64,000 nucleotides of DNA, from the NCBI RefSeq assembly GCF_024166365.1, contig NC_064830.1:93798968-93862967 (forward strand), given 5' to 3'. A program made the position numbers and the translations under genes. Below the pieces are notes generated by a model. It saw only the letters and a program-made list of their open reading frames with translations. It had not been told where the DNA came from and did not search any database. The stretch's first letter is position 1. The number at the start of each line of letters is the position of its first letter. Source of the DNA: Elephas maximus indicus (taxonomy: Eukaryota; Chordata; Mammalia; Proboscidea; Elephantidae). Positions 35,825 to 47,133 of this stretch are shown here, piece after piece.

Positions 35825-36699
35825 GTACGGCCTGCTTGTCCCCAGTTGCCCCGTCCCCTCGTCCATCACCCCGACTCCCGGCCACCCCTGAGGGCGTGCG
35901 TGTGTGTGCGCACAGCTGCCCTGGGGAGCGCGGCCGCACGCGCCCAGGTCCGCGAGTGTCGTCTTTGTGTGCGCGTGTGGAAAGGAAAAGGGAGCGAGCG
36001 AGGGCTGCGCCCCCGCTGGGGCTGGCTTCCGACCCCTTCCCCGGAGATGCCGAGCCACCTCCGGAGCAGCTGCGCCCCCGCCCCCTCCTAAGGTCCAGGC
36101 CCCGCCAGGGCGAGCGCAGCGGGCGCCCTGGAGGAGGGGTCGCCGGCGTGGTGGGAGGGGGGTGGAAGGCGACCGTGTCTCTGCCCGAAGCTGGCGGAGG
36201 TGAGGGGCAGGCTAGAATGAGGGTGAGGGCCACGGGCTGGGGTCGAGAGGGACCCCATCCGGGGCACAGCTCTCCAGGCTCCGGGTCGGCACGCCTCCGA
36301 CCGGCCCAGGCTCCCTTTCTCACGGCCACGGTTCCTGGCCCGCCCACCCGGAGAGCGCCCCCAAAGCCCCGAAAGCGGGGGATCACCGAGGGTGCGCGAG
36401 GGGCCGGCGCCTTTAAGAAGGGGCGGTTTCGTGCCCACCATTCAGGCCCTTCGGCCTCAGTCATTGATGAACCTGCCCGCCGCGCGGGGCCCGAACCGCG
36501 CCTGCCCAGCCGGCTGAGACCTGGCAGAGAACGGGCTCCTCAGGGTCCCCAGGATCCCCAGTGGGATTTTCAAGGAAGAAATCAGCAGTGACAGGGGCCC
36601 GTCAGGAGCCACGCGGGGCGGACCAGACAGCAGCCTCAGGAGTAACGGTGAACATGTATAAGCCCGAATCTGTGTTCGCACGGAGTTGGTGCAGGGGAG

Positions 36700-36840
36700 C
36701 CTCCGTGTCAGGAGTCAGACCTGGGTTGCATCCTACCTGTCCTTTTGAGCTTCGCTTCCCTCCTTGTAAAATGGGGATGGTGCTGCCTACCTGGTGGCTG
36801 GGTGACCCACGAGAGTTGCATACCCTCCAACACAGGTCAC
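36700..36840 (+). repeat. MIR SINE
   Basis: Reads 'aggagtcagacctgggttgc', 'cgcttccctccttgtaaaatg' and 'gggatggtgctgcctacc', an MIR in plus orientation. Confidence 0.65.
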
Positions 36841-37289
36841 TGAGGTTGGGATGAATGAGCACCCCTGGGAGGCCAGGAGACCAAGAGAGTGGTTTTCCCA
36901 AGAGGCTGTGGTTGCCCTGTTGGGTGAGGAACGGCTGAAGCCTCCTCTACTCTGAATACTGTCCCCCCTCCCCCTCCCCACTTCGGACAAATTTCTCCTT
37001 CCTGGCTCCATCCTGGAGGCCATTGGTCAGGGAGCTTTCTAGAGCCAGCTAGCTCTGGGGACATTGGGAAGGCTCTGGCAGTGAAGGCAATGCCGTTAGG
37101 CTGATGTGGATCAGAATGTTTATGGGGGCGGGGGTCCTCAGGCAGTTTCCCACACTGCTTCCTTCTACTCATCTCCCTAGAGGTCTCTCTCACCACTGTT
37201 TTAAAGTTTCTGAGCCCCTCCTCCCTACTTAGTGTGGGTCATCCTTAGGGGTGCAGTTCCCTTGGGGATGCCCGGGCTGACTTCTTGAT

Positions 37290-37450
37290 TTGTAGCATAA
37301 GTGCCATTTCTCATGTAATCTTCACAACTCTGTGGCTTTGGTACTGTTATGATTGCCATTTTACAGAGGAAGAAACAGATCCAGGAGAAGTGCAATGACT
37401 TGCCCAAAGTCACTCAGCCAACAAGTCAGGCCATGACTCTCTAACAAGAG
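37290..37450 (-). repeat. MIR SINE
   Basis: Contains 'ctcatgtaatcttcacaact', 'gccattttacagaggaagaa' and 'gacttgcccaaagtcactca', a reverse MIR, fairly well preserved. Confidence 0.8.
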
Positions 37451-38093
37451 TCTGTCTATCCACCTAGGTTCTGGGCAGTTGGGAGTTTAAGCGCCTTGGG
37501 CCTCCTGACTACCATCCCCAGGGGTTCTGGTCCTGCTCCTCACTGTCCCTGTGGGGTCAGAGCTCCAGGGCCTCTGGGCCCTGGGGAGGCTTCTCTCCCC
37601 ACCTCACCTGGTTGGGTCTGTTTTTATGGCCATGAGTGGGGACTCCCTAGGTGTGACTCTTCAACATCTGGAGGGGGTCACAGCTGAGCACCTGGTTGGT
37701 CAGAGCTGGGTGGGGCATCGACGGATGGGAATAAAGCATCCTGTGGGTCTTCTGGACGAAGCGGAGTTTGGGCCCCATTCTCTGGATGCTTCCAATCCTC
37801 TGGTTATAGGACTCACCTGGGACTGGGTGGAACAGCCCTCCCAGTCTGGTGGAGGAGATAGGCCCTTTGGGATTGTGGAGGGTCAGGGAGGCCCGGGTGA
37901 AGGAGGGGGCACTTATTTGCAAGGCCTCCATAGGCTGGGGGCTTCCCAGCTGTTGGGGCAGAGGAGTGGGCGGAGGTAGTGCAGTGCTCAGCTAGGTAGA
38001 GGCAGAGCCATTGCTGAGACACTGCAGGGGACAAGCAGGGGCTGGAGGAAAAGGATGTATTAGGACTTGGATGTGGTAAGTCTGAGGTGAAGG

Positions 38094-38300
38094 AGTCCTG
38101 GTGGCGCAGTGGTTAACCACTTGGCTGCTAACCAAATGATTCTAGCCCACCAGCAGCTCTGCAGGAGAAAGATGTGGCAGTCTGCTTCCATAAAGATTAC
38201 AGTTTAGAAAACCCTATGGGGCAGTTCTACTCTGTCCTATAGGGTGTCTATGAGTTAGGATCGACTCGGCGGCAACAGGGTTTTTTTTTTTTTTTTTTTT
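38094..38300 (+). mobile_element. AfroSINE copy 1 of a cluster of three
   Basis: Starts AGTCCTGGTGGCGCAGTGG (perfect A box TGGCGCAGTGG). The body is the long type with 'cataaagattacagtttaga'. The end is 'ggatcgactcggcggcaaca', then a 22-T run. Flanked by a near-perfect target duplication: TGAGGTGAAGG (38,083-38,093) and TGAGGTAAGG (38,301-38,310). Confidence 0.92.
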
Positions 38301-38310
38301 TGAGGTAAGG

Positions 38311-38518
38311 AGCCCTGGTGGCACAACAATTAAGCACTCAGCTACTAACCAAAAGGCTGGTGGTTCGAACCCACCCAGGAGCTCTGTGGGAGAAAGACCT
38401 GGCGATCTGCTCCCATAAAGATTACAGGCTAGAAAACCCTATGGGGCAGTTCTGCTCTGTCACATGGGGTCGCTATAAGTCGAAAATGAACTGGACGGCA
38501 TCTAACAATAACAACAAA
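38311..38518 (+). mobile_element. AfroSINE copy 2 of a cluster of three
   Basis: Begins AGCCCTGGTGGCACAACAAT with an intact B box GGTTCGAACCC at 38,361-38,371. The body is the long type with 'cataaagattacaggctaga'. The tail differs from copy 1: it ends 'ggcatctaacaataacaaca' instead of 'ggcaaca..gggttttt'. Confidence 0.92.
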
Positions 38519-38530
38519 TTTTAGAGATAG

Positions 38531-38673
38531 AGGCCTGGTGGCACAGTGGTTAGGAGCTACTGCTGCTAACCAAAAGGTCAGCAATTCAAGTCCACCAGCT
38601 GCTCCTTGAGGCAGTTCTGCTTTGTCCTGTAGGGTCACTATGAGTCAGAATCAACTCGACAGCAACGAGTTCG
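38531..38673 (+). mobile_element. AfroSINE copy 3 of a cluster of three, short body
   Basis: Lacks the 'taaagattacag' segment of the two preceding copies. Flanked by a target duplication TTTTAGAGATAG (38,519-38,530) and GTTTAGAGATCAG (38,674-38,686). Ends 'gaatcaactcgacagcaacg'. Confidence 0.9.
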
Positions 38674-39764
38674 GTTTAGAGATCAGCCAGGCTGGGAGTT
38701 GAGGAACACAGAGAAAGGTCCAGGGAACCATGACACACACCTGCAGTGCCCAAAGTTCTGGCATGCTCAGAACTGAGGGGAGGCGGATGGAGGTCACTGG
38801 CATGTGTACCGTTAAAAGGCCAGAAGGCCGACTGGGGGCTGACTGGTGAAAGTAAAGGAGGACATACAGACCTCAGGTAGAAATAGTATCCTGGAGGATT
38901 GGGGGGCTGGACCAGGGGCCAGAGTGCCTGGGAGGGGTAAGAATCAGGATCCGGGTAAGGCCCATGACACTGGGAGAGAGGGGGAGGCTGCGGGATCAAG
39001 CCAAGGCTGGAAAGCCTCTACTTTTGAAACCCCAGGAGGGGAGATGGGTGGGAGAGAGTAGGGTCAGTACAGCTGGAGCCAGCCCAGCCTGCTCTCCACC
39101 CACAGGGCCTGTCCAGGAACTCCCCTGCACTAGGTGCTCCTAACGAAGTATGGGCCTCCCTCCCAAAACCCCAGACCCTGGCTTTCTTGCTACCTTGTGT
39201 CCCCACTCCCTGCTCATCTGATGCCTACTTCTGCAGCTCTGGCTTCCCCTGCCCCCTGGCCTCAGAGAATGCCCTCTCCTCTGAGGGCAGACATTTCCTT
39301 TCCTTTCCTGAGGCAGCACCCAGGTCCCCCCAGTGTGCGCTCCAAGTGGGAGACCCCCAGGGACAGGTCCCTGTTGAGACAAGTGTGTGCTACAAAGAGA
39401 CAGACATAGACTTGGCTCCACCCCTCTCTCACCTGTGCTTCCACCTGCCCCACCTGCATGGCACCTGACATGTGGTAGGAGTCCCATACAGATGTGGGGA
39501 CTAACAGTGAGGGATGGCCCAGTTGCCTCCCTTGCTGTTTCCTCATCTGTACAGTGGGACAACCCTGCCTTCCTTGCATGACTCCATTAGCTATGGGCTC
39601 TAGAAAGGTGACATTGGCCACGCTGTGGAGCGTGGATTGGTGGGGTCCAGGAGGAAACAGGGAGGAGGCTGCTGCAGCCATCTAGCCAGCAGCAGTGGGA
39701 GAAAAAGAGAGGATGGGTGCAAGATATTTAGGAAGTAGACGCAGAGGAGGTTTGATTTTTAAAC

Positions 39765-39955
39765 AAATCCCTTAGTGAATCCTCATGACAACACTACGAG
39801 GTTGGTGCTATCACCTTCATCTTAACAGAGGAGGAAACTGAGTCCCCAGAAAGCTAAGTCATTTACCCAAGGGCACACAGCTAGGAAACAGGGAGCTGGG
39901 ATTCAAGCCCAGATGGCCTGGCCCCAGATCTTATGCTAAACTCCTCTGTCCCAAC
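39765..39955 (-). repeat. MIR SINE
   Basis: Contains 'gaatcctcatgacaacacta', 'aacagaggaggaaactgagt', 'tttacccaagggcacacagc' and 'gggattcaagcccagatgg', one of the best preserved reverse MIRs here. Confidence 0.85.
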
Positions 39956-41159
39956 ATGCCAAGTGACCATTTGTAGAGGCAGGAAGAGGGAGGAAGCGTC
40001 TAGGGTGACGTCCAGCTAGTGGGGCCCTCTTTGTGATGGGCAGCAGCTGTTGGACGCAGTTTTGAAGGCCCCCTGGGTCAGAGAGTTTCCATGCCTAGAG
40101 CCAGTGAGGCTTGTTGAGGCTGGGGGTGTCATGAAAGCTAGGGGGCTCAGCAGAAGGGCAAAGGCTGGGAATTGTGGGAGAGGCATGAAGGGTACACTGG
40201 GCACAGGGCTGGCTCTCGCTGTCGCCTCCCGGTGATGTGATGCTCTTGAGAGCAGCATGGGGACCGATAGCAACCTGTTGGGGAGATCAGGGCTGTTCAG
40301 TCCCACTTTACAGCTATGGAAACTGCTCAGAAAGGGGAGGCCACCTGAGTGTCCCCACCCCCACACTCACTACATAGGGCAGGGTCCCAGGGGCTTTCAG
40401 TCCACACCTGTCCCAGTCACCAGTCAGCGCCACCTTCCCCCGCCTACCCTGCAGTAAAGCCCCAGCAGACTTAAGGATGTTAAGACCAGAAATCATGCTC
40501 ACATCTGCCTTCTGCAAGGGTCGTGGGGTAAGCAAAGATACTCCAGGGAGGAAGGGTTGGGGAGTTCCAGCCACTGTGGTGGGAGGTCCTGGTTCAGAGC
40601 CCGTCGGCCCTGTTGGGACACCGTCTCTGTAGGGCAGGGTAGGGGATGTCCAAGTAACAAATGGCAAACCGGGACACTCCAGCTTCCTCAGGGAGGAGAA
40701 GGGGCCAGCAGGCAGAAAGCCAGCAATAGGCACCCTGGGCTGGAAAGGAGGGAGCTGTCGTGGGCCATGCAAGGGTAGGGGTGCAGAGAGTGGACAGAGG
40801 TGACTGGAAGGGACTCTCCTGCAAAGGCAGGAAGAGAAGTGGCCCTGTACTAGGAGGAGTTTCTGACACCAAAGGAGGGTAGGCGGGAAAGAGCCTTAGC
40901 TGTGAAGTGTCACCCAACCAGGCTCTGAGGTCCTGAGGAGGGTGGTGGAGAGCAGAATGAGACTTTGTCTCCCCTTCTTGTGTTGGAGGCCTGGGCCACC
41001 CAGGAATAGGCCTCGGCTTCACCACAGGGAATGGCTCAAGCCACTGGGGGACCACTGTCCACCCGGGCCTAGGCACAAAGGAACCATGGTTTCAGACCTC
41101 CCCTGTCCCCCTTCCCCCACAGTCCCGCAGTTGGTTGTCTGGGCGCCCCTCTGGGCTCC

Positions 41160-41760
41160 TAGCTGAGCGAGGCTGCAGCATAAGGGGTGATTGTGGCCGG
41201 GAGGCGGTGGTCCTGCATAGGGTAGCCCTGCCTCAGGGTAGCCTGGTGTGGCGGCCTTTCAGGCTGCTGGGCGGCAAGTTTGCGCTGCGGGACCACGGAT
41301 GGTGAAAGGGAGCTGACATTGTCCTTTACCTGGGCTCGGCAGTTTCCCGTGGCGGGGAAGGTGCTGGGGACTGGACGCCCACCAGGACGCCAGGGGGGAC
41401 ACTGGCCCTGCAGACCCTGCGGGGAGTGGGCGGGGCTGCCACCCACGCTGGGTGCCGCCCACTGCGCCATTGATCCTTTCCATCGGTAGTCTTTCTTTTA
41501 GCGGGGGCGGGGGTGGCAGGGCCGCCTCATGAATATTTTAAGGAATGGCCCAGCTGTGGGGTCCGGAGCTGAGCGAGGGGGCGGGGGCGACGCCGGCCTT
41601 TTTTTTTTTTTTTTTCCCAATCATTGCAATTTTTACCGCTGGAAGGCCGCTGCCCCCTCCCCCAGGCCCCTTGCGCCTGTGTGTCTGGCCGGGAGGGTGA
41701 AGTGGTCCCCGTCTGGGTTCCTGGCTGTGGGGTCGGGCGAGTTGATGGCTTGGAAAGGTG
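41160..41760. promoter_or_regulatory. SH2B2: CpG-richer patch in SH2B2 intron 1, candidate regulatory element
   Basis: Local rise in CpG and GC boxes ('agcgggggcgggggtgg', 'gagggggcgggggcgac') around a short AT island with CCTCATGAATATTTTAAGG and GGAATGG, in a repeat-free part of the intron. Could be an alternative promoter or enhancer. No splice-bounded exon is identified, so this is inference from composition. Confidence 0.25.
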
Positions 41761-44700
41761 ACAGGCAGGGACTCTAGGCTTCCTCTACCCCCATCCCCTG
41801 CCCTGCCCCTGAAGCCACAATCCGCCTGCTCCAGCCCTGATGAGAGGGGGGAACAACAAAAAAAAAGGCACTTCTCCAGAAGGAAAAGCCAGACAGCCCA
41901 GCTGAGCCTAGAGTCACCCGGATGATGGATTAGGGGAGGGGTCTGCTCACCCAGTGCCCCGTTGGGGGCTAGCACCTGATCTCTGGACCCCTCAAGAGGC
42001 AGGTGGGCTCCCTTTGTTTCCAGCCCCAGTGCTCAGAGAAGAAGCCTGTGGAGGTGAGCAGTCACCCCCTGTCTGCTCTGATCCCAGTGGGCTGACAGCC
42101 GTCTTCAGTGTCATCAGAGAGCCATCGCGTCTTAGTGAGAATGGCCGGCCCCTGATGGGGAGGCTGAGGCTCATGGAGACACAGGGCCTGGCCAGAGATA
42201 GAGCTCAGCTCCCCCAGGGCCCAGTCCCACTCCCAGCTGACTCAGCAGGTCTGTTTTGCATGGCTGGGACCCTGCCCATGGAAATGGAGGACTGGGCCAC
42301 AGGGACCATGGGAGCTCAGGACAGAGTGGCAGTAAGAGCTGGTTTCATACAGTCTAAAGGCTGAGAGGAGTGAGGAAGGCAGTCCAGGCAGGAGAATGAC
42401 AGCAAAGACTTGGGAGTGGGGGTGGGGGTTTCCCAGGGAGCTGCTAGGAGAGGAAGAGCTGGGAGGTAGGGTTGGGGGTGAAGCTGCCCATGTTGGTTGT
42501 CTGGGTGCAAAAGGGCCCTGCTTCTGGTACCTCTGGGTCCTGCCTTCCACTCCCACCCCGCCCCACTTTTTCCAAGTCCGGATGTTGGTCATTGCCAGAA
42601 CGCCTTCCTGCTCAGGACAGAGGGCTGGGTCTGATTGATTAGGTGCCATGCAGGCTGTTCCCTGGAGAAGCCTGGAAACGCCTCCTGGCTCCACCCAGTG
42701 GCTAGCAGAGCCCCAGCCCTGACCGTGATGGCACGTGGAGTACAACACTGCAGAGACTGACTCCTGTGCTGCCTTCCCCGTGGCTCAAAGCAGGCCTTCC
42801 AAGGAGAAACATGCCTATTTTTAAAGTGAGGAAACTAAGGCTGAGATGTTGGAGTTGTGGTCAGTGTGGCTCACCCAGAGATCAGTGAACCCAGGTCAGC
42901 CAAGATCCCTGCCCTTGGCCTCCTCCCTGGTTCTGCCCCATAGGACAACTGAGAACAGCACACCTTGCCCCTACCATGGCCAGACCCTCTTCTTCCTGGC
43001 TTTTAGCCTCTTCTCAGACAGCCATGTCTGGGCCTCAGTCTCTCCATCCGTAACGGCTTAGATTCTGCTCCTTGGCAACTTTCATATCCGGCTGCTGGTT
43101 TTCTGTCGTGGAGGCGCTCTTGTTTCTTGCCTCGACCCCTTCCTCTTCTGTGTAGTCTGGGCTGCACCCAGGGGACACAGGGCTGCTGTGCTGGGCATTA
43201 GGCCCACAGGCCCCCAGCCAGCCAGCAGGGGAAAGGAGCGGGGATCAGGGCAGCCTCGACCTCCCAGTGGGCCCGCAGGCCAGGCCCTACCCAGAATGTG
43301 GCCATACTCATTATACCCTTGGCAGAACCCTCTCTAAGTTCCACCCCCACCTCCATGGAGGGGCTAGTTGGGACCCACCCTATGAGACCCTCTCCCCAGG
43401 GCCCTGCCCTGCCTCCCCCACCACTCTGCCCCTTCTCCCAGCCAAGGGTTTTCCCAGCCAGCAGGAAGAGCGGGGAGGGACAGGGAATTAATGCCTGAGA
43501 ACCGGGCACTGGGCTGACTTCCTCCCTGCCCCCATAATTATCTCAGACAGAGGCAGCCCCACCTTGGTGCTGGCTCCAGTACTAGCCATTCCCCTCTGCC
43601 ATTTACCCACCCTGATCCCCCGGTGGTCCCAGAGATACAGGGGAAGAGTTGGCCACTGCGGGGAGCACCTGCTGGGTAAACGGATGGGCTGGAGCACAGG
43701 AACAGGGCCTCATGGGTCCAGCTGCAAGCGCCCAGGAAACGCCACCCCCACAGGGCAGGCCAAGGCTTTGGCCTTCACCTTCTCTGGAGGCCTTGATGGT
43801 GGTGGCAGGTGCATTTCCACCCCCCACCCCCAGGGGAAAGAGCAAGAGCCAGGAGCCTGGGACATGACTCACACCTGCCTTCTGCCCCAGAGGAGTGCCT
43901 ATGCCAGATGGGGAGACAGACATGGGAATAGACACTTGGAGCACCCTGTAATTGGCACCTTGCTAGAGGGAAGTATAGGAGGGGACTGTGGGAGCTCAGA
44001 GGAGATATTTGTGCCAGGCTGGGTGGTGTGGGGATCAGGGAAGTCTTCCTGGAGGAAGTGGTTCCTGGAGTAATTGTTGAAGATGAGTAGGAGTTAGACA
44101 GGTGATGAAAGGAGGAAGAGTGGGGTAGGGAAAGGGTCCAGCATGTGCCAAACTCATGGACACCTCAGTCCCCATTCTTCCCAAACCCTCATGGACTCTC
44201 AGCACCACCCCTACCCCATGTCCTGATAAGTCCTGCTCCAAGCCATTGCTAATCTACAATGCCCACTTTGCCCTCTTTGCCAGCATGAAGCCCAGTGCAA
44301 GCCCCACCTCCTCCAGGAAGCCTCCCTGACTAACTTCCTGCTGCTGTTCTCTCCTTCCCCCCACCCCCACCCCTACGAGAACGGGCATCTGAGGAGAAAG
44401 GCTGCTTTGTAAACTGACCAGGTGGCCCCGTTTCCTCCCTGGGGCTGTCCCAATGCCCTGTGGTTACTGAATGCAGATTAATGGCTAAGGTTGCCCCAAG
44501 GCCCAGAAGCCCTGCAGATGATCTCACACAAGTGGGACAGCTATTTTTACCTGGCATTTAATTACATGATTTGGATCCAGGGGAGAGATGAGACGGTGCT
44601 CCCAGGAGCTGTGAGGGAAAGGGCATGCCAGAAGATGTGGGGATCCTAGGGGAGGCAGAGGTGAGGCCATGACACTCCATCTCAGTTCCTGGGAAGGACA

Positions 44701-45164
44701 GTTCCTCTCCCGCCTCAGGCAGGAGCTCCCCAAGGCAGGGCAGGGCCACATCACCCCACTTATTTGCCATCGGTGATTTTCACCTAGATGAAAGGGGTGG
44801 TGTGCATAAATGCAGAGGGCTGGACCTGTGTCCTCCTGGGCAGTGGTCACCTTGGGGGATGAGGAGGTGAGACCCCAAATGACACTGGACACACCCCCTG
44901 TAGTTGGGTGATCCGGGGTGGTGAGGAATGGAGGAGCCTGGGATTAAGGAGGAGGAAACAGGGATTCTTGGAGAGGTAGCCCCTGATCTGGGCCTCTTCA
45001 AGAAGGCCAGATTTAGGTGGGAACTTGAGGAGAACAGGATTCCAGGGGGTGGAAATACATGTAGGGGTGCAGGCTGCTGTGAGGGAAAGAAGTCTGAGGA
45101 GGCAGGGCCTTCAGTGCCAGTGTGAAAACTTGGTCATACTTAATCCACACTGGGTGGTGACCCC

Positions 45165-45255
45165 TGTACCCTGGAGCCAGGCAGACCTGAGTGAGAATCC
45201 TGGGCCTGCCACTAACAAGCTGTGTGTCTTCAGGGTCCCACCTCTTTAGGCCTGC
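45165..45255 (+). repeat. MIR SINE fragment
   Basis: Reads 'tggagccaggcagacctgag', 'gagaatcctgggcctgccac' and 'taacaagctgtgtgtcttca', the 5' half of MIR in plus orientation. Confidence 0.75.
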
Positions 45256-45299
45256 TGTAGGGGCTTCAGGAGTCACACCTGTGACACCCCTAGTGTGCT

Positions 45300-45850
45300 G
45301 CCAAACACATTCATTCATTCAGCCCGTGTTCACTGAGCACCTGCCATGTGCCTGGTCACTTAAAAGACTTGTCAAAACCCCTGCCTTTGTGGAGCTGACA
45401 TTCTCAGGGGGCAGGGCTGGACAACACACCAAGCAAGTAAAACACATGGTATGTCAGATGGGGATAAATGCTATGGAGGAAAGTAAGCAGGAAAAGGGGT
45501 GGAGTGGGGTATTTATTGTCCTCAGCAAAGCGGGCAGGGAAGGCTAACAGACAAGATGATATTTGAGCAGAAACCTGAAGGGGATAGTCCAGGGGAGAAC
45601 ATTCCAGGCAAGTGTAAGAAAGCACTGCAAGTACAAAGGTCCTGAGGTGAGGACATGCCCAGCACGCTTTTAGAGCAGCAAGGAGGCAGGTGTGGCCAGA
45701 GCACAGGCGGTCAGCTCTGAGAGGCTGATCCGGCCCGGCCTTTGGCTTTTACTCTTGGGTACAGTGGGAGTCGTTGCAGGGTCCACTGAGGGGGGACTTG
45801 ATCTGTCATATGCTTTAGAAATGATACCCGGGCTTCTGGGTGGAGAACAG
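45300..45850 (-). repeat. L2 LINE 3' end
   Basis: On + it begins 'cattcattcattcagcccg', 'gagcacctgccatgtgcctgg', 'cctttgtggagctgacattc', 'ggtatgtcagatggggata' and 'gctatggaggaaagtaagca', then 'atatttgagcagaaacctga', 'acattccaggcaagtg' and 'ggcttttactc'. This is the reverse complement of the L2 3' region, about 550 bp. Confidence 0.85.
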
Positions 45851-46381
45851 ACTATAGGGGGTGAAGGCTGGGGTCCCGGAGCCCAGTGAAGAGACTGCTG
45901 AAGGACTGCAGGCAAGAGAAGGGGTTGTGCGGGTCCTGGGGCCACAGCCTGGATGGGAAGGAGGGGCTGGGTTCCTGGAGGAATTCAAAGGTAGAGGATT
46001 GCATGCAAGGGCTTTGGGGCTCTCAGAAGGGGATATTGAGGGGACTGAGGTCACAGGGGGCTTGTGGGAACCCCGCTTCACGGCACGTGACATTCCCTGC
46101 CTACTCCAGCAGCCCCAGGAATGACTCTGGGGTCCCTGAGACTGCTGTTTGAGGGAAGAACGAATACAGCCCTCCTCCTGCAGAGTCCCGGTTCTTCCTC
46201 CCAGGTCGTTTCTTCTCACATCCTGGCTGCCCTGAGCGGCTGCACTTTGTTGTCCCTCCAGCCCCCAACCCCACACACACACCCAGCCCCGGGGAGCCCT
46301 GGGGAGCCTGAGCGTGCTCTGGTGCAGGCCTGGGGCCCAGGTCCATGGCCGCCTCTTCTCCCGCAGCCGCAGGGAGCTGCG

Positions 46382-46399
46382 ATGGCACGGGCGTCATGA
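46382..46399 (+). other. SH2B2: Minimal uORF overlapping the SH2B2 start codon
   Basis: ATGGCACGGGCGTCATGA: five codons (MARAS) then TGA. The stop shares bases with the SH2B2 start (tcATGAac). The uORF has G at -3 and G at +4, a stronger context than the main ATG (G at -3, A at +4). Lies within the first coding exon if the acceptor at 46,366 or 46,372 is used. Confidence 0.6.
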
Positions 46400-46419
46400 A
46401 CGGTGCCGGCCCCGCCGCT

Positions 46420-46451
<32 letters not shown>

Positions 46452-47133
46452 TCTGGCCCCGGACTGGCGGCAGTTCTGCGAGCTGCAGGCTCAGGCGGCC
46501 GCCGTGGACTTCGCGCACAAGTTCTGCCGCTTCCTGCGGGACAACCCGACCTACGACACACCGGACGCTGGCGCCTCCTTCTCCCGCCACTTCGCCGCCA
46601 ACTTCCTGGACGTCTTCGGCGAGGAGGTGCGCCGCGTGCTGGTGGCCAGACCGGCGTCCGGGGGAGCGGCCGAGCCCCCCGACGCCATGGAGCCGGAGAC
46701 GGCAGAGCCCCCGGCCCTCAAGGCGGCGGCCTACGGCCACTCGCGGAGCTCGGAGGACGTGTCGGTGCACGCCACGGCCAAGGCCCGTGCCCGCAAGGGC
46801 TTTTCGCTGCGCAACATGAGCCTGTGCGTGGTGGACGGCGTGCGCGACATGTGGCACCGGCGCGCCGAGCCCGAGGCCAGCGTCTCTCCGCGGGCCGCCG
46901 AGCCCCCGGCCGAGCCGCGCGACAAGTGGACGCGGCGCCTGTGGCTGTCTCGGACGCTGGCTGCCAAAGTAGAGCTGGTAGACATCCAGCGTGAGGGCGC
47001 GCTGCGCTTCATGGTGGCCGACGACTCGGCCACGGGCCCCGGAGGCATTGCCCAGTGGCAGAAGTGCCGCCTACTGCTGCGCAGGGCCGTTGCTGGCGAG
47101 CGCTTCCGCCTGGAGTTCTTCGTTCCACCCAAG
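46396..47133 (+). CDS. SH2B2: SH2B2 first coding exon (dimerisation domain, start of PH)
   Basis: Residues 1-246. Start chosen at 46,396 (MNGAGP...) because it matches the known SH2B2 N-terminus. An in-frame ATG at 46,345 lies 5' of the splice acceptor (CTTCTCCCGCAG ending 46,366, or the next CAG ending 46,372), so it would be intronic. Seen: [40 protein letters not shown], and [14 protein letters not shown] of the Phe-zipper dimer; the SH2B-typical [20 protein letters not shown]; then [20 protein letters not shown] and [12 protein letters not shown] of the PH domain. Donor AAG|GTGAGT at 47,134, phase 0. Strongly CpG-rich. Confidence 0.97.

Larger units (their letters stand above)
35150..36500 (+). 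promoter_or_regulatory. SH2B2: SH2B2 CpG-island promoter
   Basis: Very dense CpG from about 35,150 to 36,500. GC boxes of the GGGGGCGGGGC type cluster at about 35,451-35,462, 35,483-35,498 and 35,505-35,518. No TATA box is visible. It lies upstream of a donor-bounded GC-rich exon and 10.5 kb upstream of the first coding exon, which is the usual SH2B2 arrangement. The transcription start is inferred to be within 35,500-35,650. Confidence 0.8.
35825..46366 (+). other. SH2B2: SH2B2 intron 1
   Basis: A 10.5-kb intron between the non-coding exon and the first coding exon. It contains MIR copies, a cluster of three AfroSINEs (38,094-38,673), a reverse L2 (45,300-45,850) and a CpG-richer patch near 41,160-41,760. 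No other exon is recognisable. Confidence 0.7.

Noticed and set aside
35268..36591. Very long open frames on both strands across the SH2B2 CpG island (about 400-430 codons each)
   Set aside because: Extreme GC content suppresses stop codons in all frames. The predicted proteins are low-complexity Gly/Arg/Pro/Ala with no family resemblance, and the region has promoter and exon-1 features.
46345..46395. In-frame upstream ATG extending SH2B2 by 17 residues
   Set aside because: It lies 5' of the acceptor CTTCTCCCGCAG, inside the intron, and the known protein begins at MNGAG (46,396).
46216..46857. Antisense open frame of 213 codons opposite SH2B2 coding exon 1
   Set aside because: Mirror of the GC-rich coding strand, with a run of Gly from the poly-Ala codons; not a gene.
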